A stretch of 64,000 nucleotides of DNA from Helicobacter pylori. GTDB taxonomy: Bacteria > Campylobacterota > Campylobacteria > Campylobacterales > Helicobacteraceae. Positions 30,957-41,427 of this stretch are shown here, piece after piece. How positions within the stretch are numbered: the first letter of the stretch is position 1; each line of letters begins with the position of its first letter. Position numbers and translations under genes: made by a program. Under the pieces are notes generated by a model. It did not search any database and was not told where the DNA came from. It worked only from the letters and a program-made list of their open reading frames with translations. The DNA is taken from NCBI RefSeq assembly GCF_016748675.1, contig NZ_CP051534.1, forward strand, positions 62,001 through 126,000, read 5' to 3'.

Positions 30957-30988
30957 CGTTTCCACTACAATCACAAAGAAGAAAGAAC

Positions 30989-32008
30989 ATGACTTACGAA
31001 GAATTGGGTAAAAAAGTTTTAGAACAAGCAGAGAAGCCTTTGAAAGTTAAAGAAATTTGGGAGAGAGCTTGTGAAATGGGATTGGATAAAGAACGCAACG
31101 GCGGAAAAATACTTCTTCATAGTCTTGGAAGTCAGCTTGGTGAGCACAACATTAAAGAGGAAGACAAGCAATTCTATGTTGCACGCAAAGAAGGAATAAC
31201 CCATTTCTATTGGCTCAAATCTCGTGAAAGAGAATTTCCACCACAAGAAACCTCAAACGCCAAAGAAGAAGATGATGAACAGAGCGAGTGTTCAGACGCA
31301 GCTGAAAAACAAAAAACCTCTCCTTATGAAGAGAAAGAAAAGAATTTGCACCCACTGCTTGTGAAATTCCTCAGCGAAGATCCAAATTTCAAGCTTTTAT
31401 GCAAAACCATCTGCCATGAACATTGTAAAAAAGGCAAAGGGGGCGAATGCAGGTGGAATTATCCTGACATCGTGGGCGTGTATTTTCCCTATAATAAATA
31501 TTCTCCCTATGATAAATATCAAAAAGAAACTTTGGAATTTTTACACCATACCGGTCAAAAAAGACACAAGCTTTTTTCCTTTGAGCTTAAAACTAGGATT
31601 AATTTTTCCAATCTGAAAGAAAGCTATTTCCAAGCGGTGAGCAATTCTAGTTGGGCTAATGAGGGGTATTTGGTGGTTTTTGATATTGATGATGAGGTTT
31701 TAAATGAATTAAGGCGGCTCAACCAAAGCTTTGGTATAGGGGTCATCAAGCTGGAATCTGAAATTTCAAACTCCAAAATCTTGTTGCCAGCTAAAGAAAG
31801 GGAGATTGATATACCCACACTTGACATGCTTGTAGAACAAAGTCCGGAGGATTTTAAGCCTTTTATGGCAAACATTAACAAGCAACTTGAAAAAGGACTT
31901 GATACGGCAGTGGATATGGGGGAGTTTTTTGATGAAGCGCTTGATGATGAAGCAATGCAAAAACACATTGAAAAATACATTGAAGATAAAGGCATTAAAG
32001 CAGAATAA
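30989..32008 (+). CDS. hrgA: HrgA: HARE-HTH domain plus PD-(D/E)XK-like region
   Basis: 339 residues. The first 75 form a HARE-HTH domain (TYEELGKKVLEQAEKPLKVKE, GSQLGEHN, FYWLK). A charged linker follows (about 80-118), then a second domain that contains WNYPDIVGVYFPY (Asp160) and LFSFELKTRIN (Glu199, Lys201), the spacing expected of a PD-(D/E)XK nuclease core. HrgA is known to occupy the hpyIIIR position next to hpyIIIM in a subset of strains. Here the methylase follows after 3 bp. A restriction role is plausible but untested by this reading. Confidence 0.8.
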   Translation: MTYEELGKKVLEQAEKPLKVKEIWERACEMGLDKERNGGKILLHSLGSQLGEHNIKEEDKQFYVARKEGITHFYWLKSREREFPPQETSNAKEEDDEQSECSDAAEKQKTSPYEEKEKNLHPLLVKFLSEDPNFKLLCKTICHEHCKKGKGGECRWNYPDIVGVYFPYNKYSPYDKYQKETLEFLHHTGQKRHKLFSFELKTRINFSNLKESYFQAVSNSSWANEGYLVVFDIDDEVLNELRRLNQSFGIGVIKLESEISNSKILLPAKEREIDIPTLDMLVEQSPEDFKPFMANINKQLEKGLDTAVDMGEFFDEALDDEAMQKHIEKYIEDKGIKAE

Positions 32009-32011
32009 AAA

Positions 32012-32836
32012 ATGGGAGTGCTTTATCTTTCTTGTCCCATTTTTAAAAGCGCAGACGAGCTTTTTACTCTTTATCAAGGGGATTGCAATGAGGTTTTGCC
32101 CCAATTTGAAAATGCTTTTGATTTGATTTTTGCCGATCCGCCTTATTTCCTTTCTAACGACGGCTTAAGCATACAGAGCGGTAAAATCGTGAGCGTCAAT
32201 AAAGGCGATTGGGATAAAGAAAATGGGATTAACGATATTGATGAGTTCAATTACCAGTGGATCAACAACGCCAAAAAGGCTTTAAAAAACACAGGAAGCC
32301 TTTTAATCAGCGGGACTTACCACAATATCTTTTCATTGGGGCGTGTTTTACAAAAATTGGATTTTAAGATTTTAAACCTCATCACTTGGCAAAAAACCAA
32401 CCCTCCCCCCAATTTCAGCTGCCGTTATTTGACGCATTCTGCTGAGCAAATCATTTGGGCGAGGAAAAGCCGCAAGCACAAGCATGTTTTTAACTATGAG
32501 GTTTTAAAAAAGATCAATAACGATAAACAAATGCGCGATGTGTGGAGCTTCTCAGCGATCGCTCCTTGGGAAAAAGCAAATGGCAAGCACCCCACTCAAA
32601 AACCCCTTGCGCTGTTGGTGCGCTTGCTTTTAATGGCGAGCGATGACAATTCTCTCATTGGCGATCCTTTTAGCGGGAGCTCCACCACAGGCATTGCGGC
32701 CAATCTTTTGAAAAGGGAATTTATCGGCATAGAAAAAGAAAGCGAATTTATCAAAATATCCATGAACAGAAAATTGGAATTAGACGCTCGCTACAAAGAA
32801 ATCCGATCTAAAATCAAAGATTTAAACCACCAGTAA
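32012..32836 (+). CDS. hpyIIIM: Adenine-N6 DNA methyltransferase, M.HpyIII type (GATC)
   Basis: 274 residues. Catalytic motif IV DPPY is at 42-45, and the AdoMet motif DPFSGSSTTG near 218 comes later, the beta-class order. The segment FADPPYFLSNDG followed by VSVNKGDWDK closely resembles DpnA-type GATC methylases, and position matches M.HpyIII (HP0092). It would methylate GATC. The start at 32012 lies 3 bp after hrgA, so the two are coexpressed. Retention with or without a partner nuclease is typical. Confidence 0.92.
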   Translation: MGVLYLSCPIFKSADELFTLYQGDCNEVLPQFENAFDLIFADPPYFLSNDGLSIQSGKIVSVNKGDWDKENGINDIDEFNYQWINNAKKALKNTGSLLISGTYHNIFSLGRVLQKLDFKILNLITWQKTNPPPNFSCRYLTHSAEQIIWARKSRKHKHVFNYEVLKKINNDKQMRDVWSFSAIAPWEKANGKHPTQKPLALLVRLLLMASDDNSLIGDPFSGSSTTGIAANLLKREFIGIEKESEFIKISMNRKLELDARYKEIRSKIKDLNHQ

Positions 32837-32854
32837 GCCCTTTTTTAAGCCGCT

Positions 32855-33754
32855 TTAAGCGTTATACTTTTGGGATTTTACCTCAAAATGGGATTCTATT
32901 TTCACCCATTCCTTACAAAGGATATTCTCATGCCCAAAAAGCCAGTGTTTGGGGCCAATAATGATTTTTTCTGGATTGTTTATCAAATAGGCCGCCCACC
33001 AACTATAAGTGCTGTTAGCGATAATGCCATGCTGACAAGATTGCATGAGCAGCATATCCCAATACGCCTCTTCGTCTTTATTTCTAGTGGTCATGTCCAT
33101 AAAAGGGTAGCCAAGATCAAGGTTTTGCGTGAATGTTAAGTCTTCGCAAAACACAAAAAGCTCCATGCTTGGCACGCGCTTTGCCATATACTCAAGCGCC
33201 TTTTTTTGATAGTCAATGCCAAGCTGACAGCCAATCCCCACATAATCCCCTCTTCTTATATGCACAAACACGCTGTTTTTAGCGGCTAAAATCAAAGAAA
33301 GCTTGCGGTGGTATTCTTCCTCTTTTTTTTTATTATTCTTATTATTTTCGGGGGGGGGTAGGGTGAAGGTTTGCTTGATTAAAGAGGATATAGCATCAAA
33401 ATATCGTGGATCTTGGAAGTAACCATAAAAATAAGTCAAGCGGTTTGGCTTTAATAATTCAGGCTCGTATTCAAAAACGATTTCTTGACTCACCCTATCA
33501 AACCCCATGCATTTGAGCGCGTCTCTTACTAGCTTGGGGAGGTGTTGCATTTTAGCTATAGCGATTTCTTTTTCACTTGCATAGGGTAAATCAATAGGGA
33601 AAAGCTCTAATTGCATTTTCCTATTGCTCCAATCAAAAGAAGTTGTATCTAACAGCACAGGCGTGTTAGAGTGTTTTTGCAAACTTTTAGCGAAAGCGTA
33701 TTGAAACATTTGATTCCCAAGCCCCCCACAAATTTGCACCACCTTAAAAGCCAT
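32855..33754 (-). CDS. futC: Alpha-1,2-fucosyltransferase FutC, in-frame (ON)
   Basis: 299 residues, GT11 family. It adds alpha-1,2-fucose to form H-type/Lewis b and Lewis y epitopes on LPS O-chains. It has VVQICGGLGNQMFQYAFAKSL at the N-terminus and the donor-binding motif FVHIRRGDYVG. Within the coding strand a C9 tract (33350-33358), AAT-type triplets and an A9 tract (33323-33331, followed by GAGGAA) encode LPPPENNKNNKKKEEE. Here the frame is uninterrupted, so the gene is phase ON; in 26695 the longer C tract splits it into HP0093/HP0094. The A-run before AGGAA is the site where translational frameshifting was reported. Confidence 0.96.
   Translation of the reverse strand: MAFKVVQICGGLGNQMFQYAFAKSLQKHSNTPVLLDTTSFDWSNRKMQLELFPIDLPYASEKEIAIAKMQHLPKLVRDALKCMGFDRVSQEIVFEYEPELLKPNRLTYFYGYFQDPRYFDAISSLIKQTFTLPPPENNKNNKKKEEEYHRKLSLILAAKNSVFVHIRRGDYVGIGCQLGIDYQKKALEYMAKRVPSMELFVFCEDLTFTQNLDLGYPFMDMTTRNKDEEAYWDMLLMQSCQHGIIANSTYSWWAAYLINNPEKIIIGPKHWLFGHENILCKEWVKIESHFEVKSQKYNA
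33323..33331 (-). repeat. A9 slippery tract in futC
   Basis: Nine A on the coding strand followed by GAGGAA. A candidate for both replicational slippage and programmed ribosomal frameshifting. Confidence 0.8.
33350..33358 (-). repeat. C9 phase-variation tract in futC
   Basis: Nine C on the coding strand (G9 on plus), the known phase-variable tract of futC. Gain or loss of one C would switch the gene off. Confidence 0.95.
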
Positions 33755-33849
33755 TCAATCCCCTTATATTTTCAAATAAAACGCTCATTTTAGCTTATTT
33801 TAAAGCCCTTTTTCAATAAAAACCTAAAAAGTGGGGTAACGCTTTCAAA

Positions 33850-34380
33850 TCATTTGAATTTTTTATTGGAAAAAGACGCGTATGAGGGTTCTAGCAAGCG
33901 TTCTTGGTATTCTAAAAGAATCCTGTCTTCGCTATTGAGCGAGTAGGCTTCATCGTATTTGCGCTTGATGATGCCCTTTAAAATGGTGTGCTGGACCTGG
34001 TATTTATCTTCTTTAAGCATTTCATCGACTAAAGCGTAAAGCTGAATGTCTTGAATGAGTAAATCTGAAATTTTAACGCTCTCTTTATCAAACAATTCTT
34101 CATTAGCGCAATATTCATTCACCAAAATAAGCACTCGGTTATACACATCCGATGCGATTTTAGCGTTTAGGTTTCTATAGATGTAATCTTTGATTTTTTT
34201 GAGCTGCTCTTCTAAATCTTCACTGGCCTTGCTCGCTAAAGCCAAAATGCTTAAAATTTGAACTAGAGTCATCATTTTATGGCTTAAAGAGCGGGTGCGC
34301 CATTTAATGAGAAGACGCATGAAATAAGACATTTTGACAGAAAGGCTACAAGGGAGGGTGTTTTTCTTGGGTTTTGGCAT
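33850..34380 (-). CDS. Hypothetical helical protein
   Basis: 176 residues, soluble and mostly helical, which I do not recognise; HP0095 by position. The basic N-terminus (MPKPKKNTLPCSL) is followed by a hydrophobic helix (LVQILSILALAS) and charged helices ending SFSNKKFK. An internal start at MSYFMRLL is possible. It is divergent from the dehydrogenase gene. Confidence 0.7.
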   Translation of the reverse strand: MPKPKKNTLPCSLSVKMSYFMRLLIKWRTRSLSHKMMTLVQILSILALASKASEDLEEQLKKIKDYIYRNLNAKIASDVYNRVLILVNEYCANEELFDKESVKISDLLIQDIQLYALVDEMLKEDKYQVQHTILKGIIKRKYDEAYSLNSEDRILLEYQERLLEPSYASFSNKKFK

Positions 34381-34419
34381 GCTTAGTTTCTTTTAAAAAA
34401 GGATTTTGTGGTTTAATTA

Positions 34420-34425
34420 TATAAT
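34420..34425 (+). promoter_or_regulatory. Promoter -10 (TATAAT) of the dehydrogenase gene
   Basis: A perfect TATAAT 27 bp before ATG 34453, with AGGAG at 34441-34445. Confidence 0.65.
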
Positions 34426-34452
34426 TTTAAAACTAATTCTAGGAGTAAAGAG

Positions 34453-35397
34453 ATGAAAACATTCAAAAAAGGCGTAATCTTAGACGCTAAAAGCGTGGGG
34501 TTAAAAGCGCTAGAAGTTTTAAAAGAAGTGGCGGATTTTGATTTTTATGAGATCACTTCGCCTAATCAGGTGGTTGAACGCTGCAAAGACGCTGAGATTG
34601 TAGTGCTGAATAAAGTCGTGATCACTCAAGAGGTTTTAAGCCAATTGCCTAAACTCAAACTCATTTGCATCACCGCTACAGGCACGGATAATGTGGATAT
34701 AAAAGGCGCGAAAGCTTTAGGCATAGAAGTCAAAAATGTGAGCGCTTATTCTACGGAATCTGTAGCCCAGCACACTTTAGCGTGCGCGTTGTCTTTGTTG
34801 GGGAGGATCAATGATTACGATCGTTATTGCAAAAGCGGGGAATATAGCCAAAGCGATATTTTTACGCACATTAGCGGTATGAAAATGGGGCTTATTAAAG
34901 GGGGTCAATGGGGGGTTATTGGTTTAGGCACAATCGGTAAAAGAGTCGCCAAGCTCGCTCAAGCTTTTGAATCAAAGGTGGTGTATTATTCCCCTAAAGA
35001 TAAAAAAGAAGAGTATGAGCGCTTGAGTCTAGAAGAATTGCTTAAAACAAGCGATATTATCAGCATTCATGCCCCCCTAAATGAAAGCACGCGCGATTTA
35101 ATCGCTCTAAAAGAGTTGCAAAGCCTAAAAGAAGGAGCGATTTTAATCAATGTGGGGCGTGGGGGCATTGTGAATGAAAAGGATTTGGCTGAAATTTTAG
35201 AAACCAAAGATTTGTATTACGCGAGCGATGTGTTTGTGAAAGAGCCTTTTGAAAAAGATCATGCGTTTTTGAACCCAAAGATCCAAAACAAATTGCTTTT
35301 AACCCCCCATATCGCATGGGCGTATAGCGACAGCTTGAAAACCTTGATAAAAAAAACCAAAGAAAATATCCAGGATTTTTTAGATTCTCAAGAATAA
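34453..35397 (+). CDS. D-isomer-specific 2-hydroxyacid dehydrogenase
   Basis: 314 residues, NAD-dependent. The coenzyme-binding motif GVIGLGTIGKRVAKLA is near residue 155, with the catalytic Arg in INVGRGGIVNE, the Glu in FVKEPFEKDH and the His in LLTPHIAWAYSD. The substrate cannot be inferred; D-lactate, glycerate or hydroxypyruvate are family options. HP0096 by position. Strong AGGAG ribosome binding site. It is monocistronic, ending at a bidirectional terminator. Confidence 0.92.
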   Translation: MKTFKKGVILDAKSVGLKALEVLKEVADFDFYEITSPNQVVERCKDAEIVVLNKVVITQEVLSQLPKLKLICITATGTDNVDIKGAKALGIEVKNVSAYSTESVAQHTLACALSLLGRINDYDRYCKSGEYSQSDIFTHISGMKMGLIKGGQWGVIGLGTIGKRVAKLAQAFESKVVYYSPKDKKEEYERLSLEELLKTSDIISIHAPLNESTRDLIALKELQSLKEGAILINVGRGGIVNEKDLAEILETKDLYYASDVFVKEPFEKDHAFLNPKIQNKLLLTPHIAWAYSDSLKTLIKKTKENIQDFLDSQE

Positions 35398-35609
35398 AAG
35401 TAGGATTTTATAGAGAGGTGGGTTTGATTGTTTGGCTTTTTTTACTGCTAACGCTTAATGTTTTTGAGTATGGCATGATAAAAAGCTCAAAGCATTTTTT
35501 TAATGTAATGCAAAATAAAAGAGTTTGTTTTAATCAAGCGATGATTTTTTAAATAGGAAAGAAAAGCCTTTGAGTAACCACCCCCAAAGGCTTTTATGAC
35601 AGAGAGCGA
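35398..35609. other. Convergent intergenic region
   Basis: 212 bp, AT-rich, between the dehydrogenase and lipoprotein genes. It contains the bidirectional terminator at 35562-35595 and no gene. Confidence 0.6.
35562..35595. terminator. Bidirectional intrinsic terminator
   Basis: aaaagcctttg and caaaggctttt form a perfect 11-bp inverted repeat with a 12-nt loop. Each arm begins or ends in an A/T run, so it can stop both the plus-strand dehydrogenase and the minus-strand lipoprotein transcripts. Confidence 0.9.
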
Positions 35610-36323
35610 TTAAGCCTTAGAAATATCAATTTTAAAGGTGTGGATTTCATCTTCTAAAAAGACTTTAACCACCACCACGCCCGGGGTTTTAAGGTTTTTG
35701 GTATCCACTACCACAAACCCTCCTCTAGCCTTACCTTCAACGTTAAGGGTGTTGTTTTTAAGATAATTGATCGCTAGGATCTTTAAAGCTTGGCGGCTTT
35801 CTTGCATGACCTCTTGCTCTTCTACATCATCCATCATCATCATGCCAAAGCCCGGCCCATACATGCCCATTCCCCCATACATCATGCCGTTATAAGCTAA
35901 AAAACTCCCTTGCCCGTAATAAAACATAGGCGGGGTGATCATATTGATATTATCAATAGGAGCGGTCGGCACGCTGATATTAAAGCTTTGTAAAATGCCC
36001 TCAAAATCAAAACTGGATTTCATCACCTGTCTCAAGCTTAAGACCGGTAAATTCGTTTGGTTGATAGACACCGAAATGGCTTTACGGCTAAACACCACAG
36101 GATTTCCCTCTATAACTTGCGCCGCTACATACAGCACTAAGGGGGATTCATTCAAGCCTTTCAATTTGCTTTGAGCGATTTCTAGCTGGACTTTAGACTT
36201 GGCTTGCGTGGAGGTCATCACTTGAATCCCATTATTATAGGAAGTAACATGTTCAGGCGTGATCTTATAGCTCGCACAACCACTTATCAGTAAGGCTACC
36301 GCCACTAAAACGATTTTTTTCAT
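35610..36323 (-). CDS. Lipoprotein with Met/Tyr/Gly-rich segment
   Basis: 237 residues; HP0097 by position. Lipobox LLISGC places the lipidated Cys near residue 15. The domain that follows is rich in beta-strands, interrupted by a flexible Met/Gly/Tyr tract (NGMMYGGMGMYGPGFGMMMMDD, about 150-170). A related GMYGMGMY tract occurs in the secreted protein at 18220. A minus-strand TATAAT (36368-36373) lies about 45 bp upstream. No known function. Confidence 0.75.
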   Translation of the reverse strand: MKKIVLVAVALLISGCASYKITPEHVTSYNNGIQVMTSTQAKSKVQLEIAQSKLKGLNESPLVLYVAAQVIEGNPVVFSRKAISVSINQTNLPVLSLRQVMKSSFDFEGILQSFNISVPTAPIDNINMITPPMFYYGQGSFLAYNGMMYGGMGMYGPGFGMMMMDDVEEQEVMQESRQALKILAINYLKNNTLNVEGKARGGFVVVDTKNLKTPGVVVVKVFLEDEIHTFKIDISKA

Positions 36324-36367
36324 TCAAACTCCTTTCATTCAGTTTAATTTTCGTTTAGAATTTCCTT

Positions 36368-36373
36368 ATTATA
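36368..36373 (-). promoter_or_regulatory. Lipoprotein gene promoter -10 (TATAAT)
   Basis: A perfect TATAAT on the minus strand about 45 bp upstream of the start at 36323. Confidence 0.6.
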
Positions 36374-36428
36374 GTGTAGTTTGACTTAAAATTTGGCTTT
36401 TTGTTAAGGCTAAGGGCTAAAAAAGATT

Positions 36429-37892
<1,464 letters not shown>

Positions 37893-38014
37893 TTACTATA
37901 ATTTTTAGCCATAGCATACCCTAAAAGAGCGAATGCAACCTTAAATGGTTTTTTAATGAGAATGATTGATCGTTTTTTTAATCCAGTTTAATTTTGGATT
38001 TATGCTTATAATAC

Positions 38015-38020
38015 TATAAT
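38015..38020 (+). promoter_or_regulatory. tlpA: tlpA promoter -10 (TATAAT)
   Basis: A perfect TATAAT about 57 bp before the TTG start of tlpA. Confidence 0.65.
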
Positions 38021-38076
38021 GCGGTTTAAAATTTTGCCGCAAATGGGCAAAAAATTCATCATAGTAAGGTCGTGTT

Positions 38077-40104
38077 TTGTCTAAAGGTTTGAGTATCGGT
38101 AATAAAATCATATTGTGCGTGGCGTTGATTGTGATCGTGTGCGTGAGCATTTTAGGGGTGTCCTTAAACAGCAGGGTGAAAGAGATTTTAAAAGAAAGCG
38201 CCCTGCATTCTATGCAAGATAGTTTGCATTTCAAGGTTAAGGAAGTGCAAGGGGTTTTGGAAAACACCTATACGAGCATGGGCATTGTCAAAGAAATGCT
38301 CCCTAAAGACACCAAAAGAGAAATCAAAATCCAATTGTTAAAAAACTTCATTTTAGCCAATTCGCATGTCGCTGGGGTGAGCATGTTTTTTAAAGACAGA
38401 GAAGATTTAAGATTAACGCTTTTAAGGGATAACGATACGATTAAGCTAACGGAAAATCCGTCATTGGGGAATAACCCTTTAGTGCAAAAAGTGATGAAAA
38501 ATAAAGAAATTTCTAAAAGCTTGGGTTATTATAGGAAAATGCCTAATGGGGCGGAAGTTTATGGGGTTGATATTCTTTTACCTTTATTGAATGAAAACAC
38601 CAAAGAGGTTGCAGGGGCTTTGATGATTTTCTTTTCCATTGACAGCTTCAGCAATGAAATCACTAAAAACAGGAGCGATTTATTTTTAATTGGCATTAAA
38701 GGTAAAGTGCTTTTGAGCGCGAATAAGAGTTTGCAAGACAAACCTATCGCAGAAATTTATAAGAGCGTGCCTAAAGCCACCAACGAAGTGCTGGCAATTT
38801 TAGAAAACGGCTCTAAAGCGACTTTAGAATACTTGGATCCCTTTAGCCATAAGGAAAATTTTTTAGCCGTTGAAACCTTTAAAATGCTAGACAAAACAGA
38901 AAGTAAAGACAATCTTAATTGGATGATCGCTTTAATCATTGAAAAAGACAAGGTCTATGAGCAAGTGGGATCGGTGCGTTTTGTGGTGATCATAGCGAGC
39001 GCTATCATGGTGTTAGCCTTGATCATAGCGATCACTCTCTTAATGCGAGCGATTGTGAGCAGTCGTTTGGAAGCCGTTTCTAGCACCTTGTCTCATTTCT
39101 TTAAATTATTGAACAATCAAGCCCATTCCAGCGGTATTAAATTGATTGAAGCGAAATCCAATGACGAATTAGGGCGCATGCAAACAGCCATTAATAAAAA
39201 TATCTTGCAAACCCAAAAAACCATGCAAGAAGACAGGCAAGCCGTCCAAGATACCATTAAAGTGGTTTCAGACGTGAAAGCAGGGAATTTTGCGGTGCGC
39301 ATCACGGCTGAACCCGCAAGCCCTGATTTGAAAGAATTGAGGGACGCGCTAAACGGGATCATGGATTATTTGCAAGAAAGCGTAGGGACTCACATGCCAA
39401 GCATTTTCAAAATCTTTGAAAGCTATTCTGGTTTGGATTTTAGAGACCGGATCCAAAACGCTTCGGGTAGGGTGGAATTGGTTACTAACGCTTTAGGGCA
39501 AGAAATCCAAAAAATGCTAGAAACTTCGTCTAATTTTGCCAAAGATCTAGCGAACGATAGCGCGAATTTAAAAGAATGCGTGCAAAATTTAGAAAAGGCT
39601 TCAAACTCCCAACACAAAAGCTTGATGGAAACTTCCAAAACGATAGAAAATATCACCACTTCCATTCAAGGCGTGAGCTCTCAAAGTGAAGCCATGATTG
39701 AACAAGGGCAAGACATTAAAAGCATTGTAGAAATCATCAGAGACATCGCCGATCAAACCAATCTTTTAGCCCTAAACGCCGCTATTGAAGCCGCAAGGGC
39801 CGGCGAGCATGGCAGAGGCTTTGCAGTGGTGGCTGATGAAGTGAGAAAGCTCGCTGAAAGGACGCAAAAATCGCTCAGCGAAATTGAAGCCAATATCAAT
39901 ATCCTCGTTCAAAGCATTTCAGACACGAGCGAAAGCATTAAAAACCAGGTTAAAGAAGTAGAAGAAATCAACGCTTCTATTGAAGCCTTAAGATCGGTTA
40001 CTGAGGGCAATTTAAAAATCGCTAGCGATTCGTTAGAAATCAGTCAAGAAATTGACAAAGTCTCTAACGATATTTTAGAAGACGTGAATAAAAAGCAGTT
40101 TTAA
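38077..40104 (+). CDS. tlpA: Methyl-accepting chemotaxis protein TlpA
   Basis: 675 residues from a TTG start preceded by TAAGGT. Membrane helix 1 (about 10-30) precedes a periplasmic double-Cache-type sensor domain (to about 300). Membrane helix 2 ([18 protein letters not shown]) and HAMP follow. The cytoplasmic signalling tip is [19 protein letters not shown]. Arginine and bicarbonate have been reported as TlpA attractants. It overlaps the queH-like gene by 1 bp (TAATG). Confidence 0.95.
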   Translation: MSKGLSIGNKIILCVALIVIVCVSILGVSLNSRVKEILKESALHSMQDSLHFKVKEVQGVLENTYTSMGIVKEMLPKDTKREIKIQLLKNFILANSHVAGVSMFFKDREDLRLTLLRDNDTIKLTENPSLGNNPLVQKVMKNKEISKSLGYYRKMPNGAEVYGVDILLPLLNENTKEVAGALMIFFSIDSFSNEITKNRSDLFLIGIKGKVLLSANKSLQDKPIAEIYKSVPKATNEVLAILENGSKATLEYLDPFSHKENFLAVETFKMLDKTESKDNLNWMIALIIEKDKVYEQVGSVRFVVIIASAIMVLALIIAITLLMRAIVSSRLEAVSSTLSHFFKLLNNQAHSSGIKLIEAKSNDELGRMQTAINKNILQTQKTMQEDRQAVQDTIKVVSDVKAGNFAVRITAEPASPDLKELRDALNGIMDYLQESVGTHMPSIFKIFESYSGLDFRDRIQNASGRVELVTNALGQEIQKMLETSSNFAKDLANDSANLKECVQNLEKASNSQHKSLMETSKTIENITTSIQGVSSQSEAMIEQGQDIKSIVEIIRDIADQTNLLALNAAIEAARAGEHGRGFAVVADEVRKLAERTQKSLSEIEANINILVQSISDTSESIKNQVKEVEEINASIEALRSVTEGNLKIASDSLEISQEIDKVSNDILEDVNKKQF

Positions 40105-41210
40105 TGCTCATTCATATTTGTTGCTCGGTGGATAACCTGTATTTTTTAAAAAAGGCTAAAGAGGCTTTTGCGGGTGAAAAAATGATAGGGTTTTTTTATA
40201 ACCCCAATATCCACCCTTATAGCGAATATTTGTTGCGTTTAGAAGACGTGAAACGCGCTTGCGAGATGCTAGAAATTGAATTGCTTGAGGGCGATTATGA
40301 ATTAGAAAAATTTTTAGATAAAGCTAAGGGTAAGGAATTGTTAGGGGAAAAAAGCGAACGCTGTTTTGAGTGCTTTGATTTACGCTTGGAAGCGAGCGCT
40401 CTAAAAGCCTTTGAATTAGGGGAAGAAAAATTCACCACGACCTTACTCACAAGCCCTAAAAAAGACCCTAACCAGCTCATCGCTAAGGGACAACACATCG
40501 CGCAAAGGCACAATTTGGAATTTGTTGTGTTCAGAAACGATAATTTTGAACATTTCAAAAGCGAGTTGGATTTAAACTTGCAAGCTTTGGCGAGAGAAAA
40601 TGAGCTTTATCGGCAAAATTATTGCGGTTGCCAATTCGCTTTAAAAATCCAAAAAGAATCCCAAAACAGAAGCCCCTTTGAGCTTTACTCGCCTTTAAAA
40701 CGCCAGATTTTACCCGCAAGCGTTGAAGAAAGGACGCAAGTTTTTAGAGCGCTAAACGCAGCTAAAAAGGACGCCAATAAGCCTTTTTTAGCCCAAAAAA
40801 CGATCGCAACTTACCGCTTATTGAATGGGGGCGTGTGGCTTTCTAAAAATTCAAACCCCTTGAATGGTTATATTCTAGCGCGCTCTAAAAGTAAGGCTAA
40901 AGTAAGGATTAACGATTTAAGGTGGGTTTTTTCCCAGCGTTTAAATGCGCTAGTAGGTTATAGCCAAAGAGATGAAACCTTGTTTTTAACTTTAGAAGGC
41001 CTTAACGCTCTTATGGCAAAAAACTACGAAAATTTAAAAGAGTTAAACCTTAACCCCTTAAATTATGAAGAAGAGTTGTCTTTAAGGGCGTTAGTGAGCG
41101 GGAGTGAGAGCATAAACCCTATTATCGTGCTAGAAGAACGCATAGAAAAAACCCTTTTTGTAGAAATTAAAAGCGTTTTTCAAGAAGAAAAGGTGTTTTA
41201 TTTGCTCTAA
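40104..41210 (+). CDS. queH: QueH-type epoxyqueuosine reductase
   Basis: 368 residues. The first about 190 carry QueH (DUF208) Cys motifs: HICCSVDN at the N-terminus, RCFECFDLRLEA near 90, and YCGCQFALK near 175. Together they bind the iron-sulfur and metal cofactor for the last step of queuosine tRNA modification. SerCx-type Cys pairs distinguish it from the cobalamin enzyme QueG. The C-terminal half (about 200-368) is an extension I do not recognise. It is cotranscribed with tlpA. Confidence 0.85.
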   Translation: MLIHICCSVDNLYFLKKAKEAFAGEKMIGFFYNPNIHPYSEYLLRLEDVKRACEMLEIELLEGDYELEKFLDKAKGKELLGEKSERCFECFDLRLEASALKAFELGEEKFTTTLLTSPKKDPNQLIAKGQHIAQRHNLEFVVFRNDNFEHFKSELDLNLQALARENELYRQNYCGCQFALKIQKESQNRSPFELYSPLKRQILPASVEERTQVFRALNAAKKDANKPFLAQKTIATYRLLNGGVWLSKNSNPLNGYILARSKSKAKVRINDLRWVFSQRLNALVGYSQRDETLFLTLEGLNALMAKNYENLKELNLNPLNYEEELSLRALVSGSESINPIIVLEERIEKTLFVEIKSVFQEEKVFYLL

Positions 41211-41427
41211 GCTAAATTTTAATGGAGCGATAAATTCTCGTAATAAAAAATCATTAAAGTTGGTTTTAGTTATCCATGCTTGATGGGAACAAAACCTAAA
41301 ACAATGTATTATTTTTAAATATAGCGTTGCGTGTAAGTAGGGGTTATATTCAGTCAAAACATGCAAGTAATTTAAAGTTAATTTAAGATAATTAGGCACA
41401 ATAGCCGTAAAAAGTTTAAGGCTGTAT

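Noticed and set aside
30775..30988. tRNA-associated integration site next to tRNA-Ser
   Set aside because: No repeat of the tRNA 3' end is seen downstream within the variable block and no integrase is present.
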